Part shown: piece by piece, positions 59,408-64,000 of the stretch
Layout of the letters: every line of letters starts with the position of its first letter
Position numbering within the stretch: the first letter of the stretch is position 1
Assembly: GCA_035079385.1 (NCBI GenBank)
Contig: JAVHKY010000013.1
Coordinates: 3,906,001-3,970,000, forward strand
Source of the DNA: Aspidiotus rigidus
Taxonomy: Eukaryota > Arthropoda > Insecta > Hemiptera > Diaspididae
DNA length: 64,000 nucleotides
Reading direction: 5' to 3'
The notes under the pieces: model-generated
Databases searched by the model: none
Seen by the model: the letters and a program-made list of their open reading frames with translations, nothing else
What the model was told of the DNA's origin: nothing
Program-made: the position numbers and the translations under genes

Positions 59408-61847
59408 CTTTGTCTTTTCAAGAAAGTTGTGACGGCTTGCGCTGCGCTCATCGAGATACGTTTCATGTAGAAATGACTTAAAACATTGCATTACATTTAT
59501 GAGATGAAATAAACTAAAAATACAATCCCCGTATAAGATATAAATATTACGTACCTTCAATGAGTATCCTACATGTATTACGACAAAGAAAATCGGATCG
59601 GTAATACTTTGTACAGCAGTGTTGCGAATTTCAATACTCTAAAGTAGCAAGACTTGGTAGTGGGATCAAGAGACAGAAAGGCACGATTTTTGCAAACTGT
59701 ATCATCAACCTTTTTGTTAACATGGTTAAATCTTCCTCTGCTTCTCCTGAACCGATTTCCTCACTCCTTTTCTTGATTTGGGGCATAAATCCTTAAAATC
59801 GAGTCTCGTAACTGCAATAGCCTTCGAGGAATCTCAAATCGCGATTTCCCGCCTGTACATTTTTGTGGAACGAATTTTTGAGCATTTTTAGAAATTTACG
59901 ACAGTGAGATATCTGCTTCTATTGAACCGATCTCCTCATTCTTTTCTTCTTCGAGGAACCCTTAAAATGAAGTTGCTAACTTCAACACAGCCTCGAAGAA
60001 ATCTCAGAAAGCGATTTGCTCCGGTACATTTCTTATCAATCGTAAGATCGAAGATTTGATGCGCAAGGTTATGGAAAGTAAGATATTTGTATTCTAGATA
60101 CCTATTCCTTCAACACATTTGTGTACACAGTTCCAATAAGGTAATCAATTTTTTCACGCTCACCAACTGCCTCTCATTTTCTCTGTAAAGTAAAAGCTAT
60201 CAAGATTTACGATGTGTCGTGGCGATTCGCTTGGGGTATTAAATTCGTTCTAAGAGTGAATTTACCATCGTAACTCTAATTGAAAACCTTGTTTGTCAGT
60301 ACACATGAACTTGAAAAGTCATTACGTGAGTGAAAGAAAGTAGGCAAACAAATTTCTATATCGGTACAAATACTACTTTTGACCTTCAAAAATGAAGGAA
60401 AAATTGGTACGCAAATATGACACAGAATTTCAAAATAGATGGTCATTGTCCTGGGTTGATGTTAATTTTGTGGTAAGAGTATTATTCTTATCATCTTCAG
60501 GAGTGATAGTAGGCGAATGTTTAAAGCTCAACTATGCGTGAAAGAACAAGACGAATTTACGAATGCAAGGAAATGACGACACCTCTCCCATCATATGGGG
60601 TTATATAAATGTTCAGAATTAAGGTCAATTAAGACAAAATTACAATTGGGGACAACATGTCCATGGCTGCACATAAATCATTGTTCTATCAAGAATTTGA
60701 ACGACATGTCGTCTAACTAATATTCGAGCCGACAATTATCATTCCAATATTTTAAAAATTTTGCACTTTTTTCATTCATAGATGAAATCAGCATTTTGTT
60801 AGCATCTAGAGGGGACGACAAGGAAATATTCGACGGTATTAAACCAAAAGTATTCCTGTTGACATTCTAAGCAGATTCATAATCTGAGCAAAGATCCCCA
60901 GGTCGTTGAGTTAAAAACGTCAATACTGCTGATGACATTCTAACTAAAAGAAAGTATTCTTTCTACTTCGGACATTCCTGGAGGGCGCAATTCTATACCA
61001 CAACTTATTCCTAAATTACAGAGTGGAGAAGAAACACTATCGAAGGGAACTGGGGAAAGGTAATTACTGAATTTTATGATGTATACAAACGATTTCGTAT
61101 TCGTACTATTCTATGAAGAAGTTTTCAATATAATGAAATGAGAAGGGTCGGGGCAGTTTCCTAAGCGCAAGGAGTGATGCAAAAAAGCTAAAATCGTTGA
61201 TACAAAGGTAGAGAACAAGCGACGCATAAAACCCGGAGTTTTAGAGGGGAGGTCGAGGAAATAAGCTTCTGAAATGGTACTGAACCTGAACTATTGCATC
61301 AAGTGAGCTCAAAGGGACCCGGATACGGAGAACATCGAAATTTTAAGCGTGTGAATCACTAACCTTTTCTTTGGTCCACTCCCCCATCTAATTTGTCGTC
61401 AACGTCTCTCATTTGCCGCTTAATTTTCAGTCTAAAAACACAATACGTTTAATTTTGTCTATTCAGAGGAGGACAAAATGATGTGATTAATACTACAAAG
61501 CAATACTGCATGATCCAAAAACTGATTCTCGCGATAGAAGGAACAAGGATGCCTAATGACATTTACGTAATATTTATTATAATTTTTTGTATTGTCTAAG
61601 ACAATCTAATGATGCTTTACGGCTCCGAGAAATTATTTTTCGGAAGGAAGTCCAACCTAAGTTCATAGTCTGATCTTTAATTCGCGATAATTTTCTACCT
61701 ACCGACAAAGTAAAGCGCAACGAAACTTTATAGTAAGTGATCATCACCGTTAGAAGTTCGCAACCGTGCGCATTTGCCCGTCGTAAATCATTCTTACTTC
61801 GACTAATCGTTCAGAATTATTCATGTTTAAGTAACCGTACTCTGAAA
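59405..61847. other. Spacer upstream of transporter 3
   Basis: No gene recognised. At about 59735-60060 a block around CTTCTATTGAACCGATCTCC and ATCTCAGAAAGCGATTTGC appears in two diverged copies about 190 bp apart. ACTTTATAGTAAG at about 61725 is the only TATA-like candidate near transporter 3. Confidence 0.4.
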
Positions 61848-63325
61848 ATGTTCATAACGCAAAGAAATTTTCGTCAAATACTCGTTTGTTTACCAGGTAA
61901 AATACAAGTTACTATCACCACATACAAATCAAGTCGTATTTACAGTGTGTTCATGTTTATTGCGTAGTTTTGTGTCTACGAATAATCTCCGGCGCAGGAT
62001 GGGGCTGGACACCGAACGCGCTTTTACAACTTCAAAGCTCCGAATCGAGAATCACGACAACCTACGAACAGGCTTCTTGGATAGCATCCATTGGTGAGAG
62101 TGGAAAACTTGCCGGTCCTCTGATTGCTCCATTCATCCTCGACAGGATAGGTCGCAAATACGCCCTCATAATAGCTGCAACCTCTCACCTCCTACAGTGG
62201 CCAATGCTATTTTTCCTGCAGGACGTCCACTTTATCCTTCTTGCTCGCATAATATTTGGGATGACTGATGGTTTTTTCGATGTCGCGTCATCGATCTACG
62301 TAACTGAAAACTGCTCCACCAGAATACGTGAAATTGTGAGTTGTATGATGAATACCATTTTCCAAGCGGGATTTTTCATGGAGTTGATTATAGGAACGTA
62401 TTTGTCATACGAAGAAACGATCATAGTAAACGGGGTGATTTCCGTTTGCGTCTTTGCTACATTATGTCTTTGTATCGAAACACCGTCTTTCTCGCTCATG
62501 AAAAATAAATACGAAGTTGCTAAGAAGAGCTTACAATGGTTGAATGTTGACCTTACTCCAGATCAACTTGCTTGCGAACTAGAAAAACTGAAAAAGACCG
62601 TTCAAGAAGAAAAACAAAAGCGAGAGTCGTGGAAAACGTTACTCTCTTCAAATGATAATGTGACTAGCCTGTTCATTGTATTGAGTATATTTACGATTAT
62701 ATCAGCAACTGGAAATAGCGCCATTAATCCGCATTCAACCTTGATTTTTTCAGCGACTGAAACTTTGAAGTCAAATCATTTTTCCATTCTGTACTCACTC
62801 GTCAACTTTGTAACCACGAACATAGCTTTTTTTGTCACACCGAATATCAACAGGCGTACTCTTTTCGTAGCATGTTTTTCCATTCAAGCTCTCTGTCACA
62901 TATTCCTAGCTCTGTTGATGCACGTGCGTAGTAAAGGCTATACCACTTTGTTTCATCCATGGCTTGTTTTCTTATTCATTTCGATATTTGGAATCGCCAG
63001 AATGTTGTACTTACCAGTTCAGTTTGTTCTAAGAGGAGAACTTTTACCACTGAGCGTAAGAGCACTCGGAGGAAGTTGTGCAATCATGCTGAGTTCAATT
63101 AGTGGTTTTTGTATATCTAAAATGTTCATGCCGATAACGAAACATTTGGGGATGGAGATTAATTTTCTAGTGTTTGCTACGATGTGTATTTTAATGGTTA
63201 CCATGGTATATTACCATTTGCCCGAGACTCGAGGTAAATCATTAGAAGAAATACAAAATGAATTAAAGGCTGCGACGAATCCGGATTGTGGCAATATTGA
63301 CGATATGCAATCGAGTAAAGTCTGA
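61848..63325 (+). CDS. MFS sugar-porter-like transporter 3 (Tret1-like)
   Basis: Two exons, 61848-61896 and 61968-63325, with a 71-bp phase-1 intron at the same position as in the paralogues; 468 residues. Landmarks: GWGW at 27-30 (shared with transporter 1), DRIGRK at 75-80, TENCS at 129-133, IETPSF at 186-191, a long Lys/Glu-rich central loop at about 213-240, INRR in loop 8-9, RGELLPLSVR and PETRGKSLEEI. The TM7 motif is TGNSAIN (264-270): both glutamines lost, asparagine kept as in transporter 1. TM10 reads LYLPVQF without the Trp. It looks closer to transporter 1 than to 2 at the N-terminus. AATAAA at about 63400 gives a short 3' UTR. Confidence 0.88.
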
Positions 63326-63409
63326 CGATGTGGACCGACGATGAGAATCCCGATTACCGTTCAATCGTTTGTTCCAAGTTCACAAGAAGCGAGATTGTCA
63401 ATAAAATGA

Positions 63410-64000
63410 TCACGACAGTGAGATGAAACTATGTGGCTCGTTAACTAGTGCTTGGTAATGGATTACGCACACAGCAATACCGCTGGCATGGGGAATTTCC
63501 ACCGTTGGAGTCCGTTCTTATGAGTGGCTTACAAGTCTTATGTATTCTATTCATTGATTCAATCGAAGACCTGAATTACTTATATTTTATTGACTGCGTC
63601 AAGGCAAATCTGCCGGCTAGAATGTTTTGTTCGACTGGAAGAAATACTCATCTGGTAGTAAAATATTGTACAAACGGGAGTAAAATTATACTTTGTGGAT
63701 GAGGTCAAGAAAATTACTCAATTTTGATACATGCAAGTATGAGTATGAGTATTTACATAGACACCACAATTATGATACAGGGTGTCTACTGAAAGGAAAT
63801 TCTGAAAATACTTGACATTTATTGACCTTTTTTAAAAGGAAGCGAGTCAACAAGTAAGAAAAATAACCTCACGGGTTCTTTAACGGAGTTGAACGAGGGG
63901 TGGTAGGAAACCTGTTTTATGGAGCACGTCTGGTCTGAAAAATGTGGATTGTGACGTCACAAGGCTGACCTATGAAGTCATTGAATTGTGACGTCACAGC
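63410..64000. other. Right edge: repeat fragments
   Basis: No gene. ACAGGGTGTCTACTG at about 63777 is the left end of the MITE family found whole at 49278-49657, with TTGACATTTATTGACC inside it. From about 63869, CGGGTTCTTTAACGGAGTTG and GGAAACCTGTTTTATGGAG are the left end of a GGAACCTGTT foldback copy that runs off the window. Confidence 0.6.

Noticed and set aside
59257..59560. Minus-strand frames encoding long Arg-Glu repeats
   Set aside because: They are translations of the (CT)n microsatellite.

Overview
The window is nuclear DNA from an arthropod, most likely an insect. The evidence is AT-rich sequence, GT-AG introns, AATAAA/ATTAAA poly(A) signals, trehalose/sugar-transporter-like MFS genes with a shared intron, and many decayed Penelope-like, Ty3/Gypsy and foldback elements. 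I cannot fix the order from sequence alone. Hymenoptera is only a guess.

Six protein genes are convincing, and all lie on the + strand. From left to right they are: a GT92 glycosyltransferase with its coding sequence in one exon (7077-8594); a four-exon cofactor-dependent phosphoglycerate mutase-like gene (18559-20817); a seven-exon carbonyl-reductase-like SDR gene with a predicted signal peptide (22406-25702); and three paralogous two-exon MFS sugar-porter-like genes (31136-32686, 51042-53989, 61848-63325). The three transporters share the same 49-nt first exon and the same phase-1 intron, so they arose by duplication. They are now separated by about 18 kb and 8 kb of repeat-filled spacer.

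Three of the gene families carry changes at positions that normally matter. The SDR has Phe in place of the YxxxK tyrosine. The mutase keeps both active-site histidines but has HKI where the family has HGN. All three transporters lack the QQ pair of the sugar-porter TM7 motif and the PW of the TM10 motif. These genes have intact reading frames and mostly good splice sites, so diverged function is as plausible as decay. The genes do not form an obvious pathway beyond general carbohydrate or carbonyl metabolism and transport.

The rest is repeat-rich. 0-7 kb: an insertion with 13-bp direct repeats, a Gypsy RT/RNase H remnant and one copy of a dispersed repeat. 8.6-18.5 kb: degenerate tandem repeats and foldback elements. 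26.5-28.2 kb: a broken Penelope-like element (minus strand). 32.7-45.5 kb: several short non-autonomous DNA elements, including a TTAA-flanked one and a hAT-like one. 45.5-50 kb: a nest of tail-to-tail Penelope-like copies containing a MULE-like element and a 380-bp MITE. 54-61.8 kb: a foldback family with GGAACCTGTT termini and a long CT microsatellite. I saw no tRNA, rRNA or CRISPR array.
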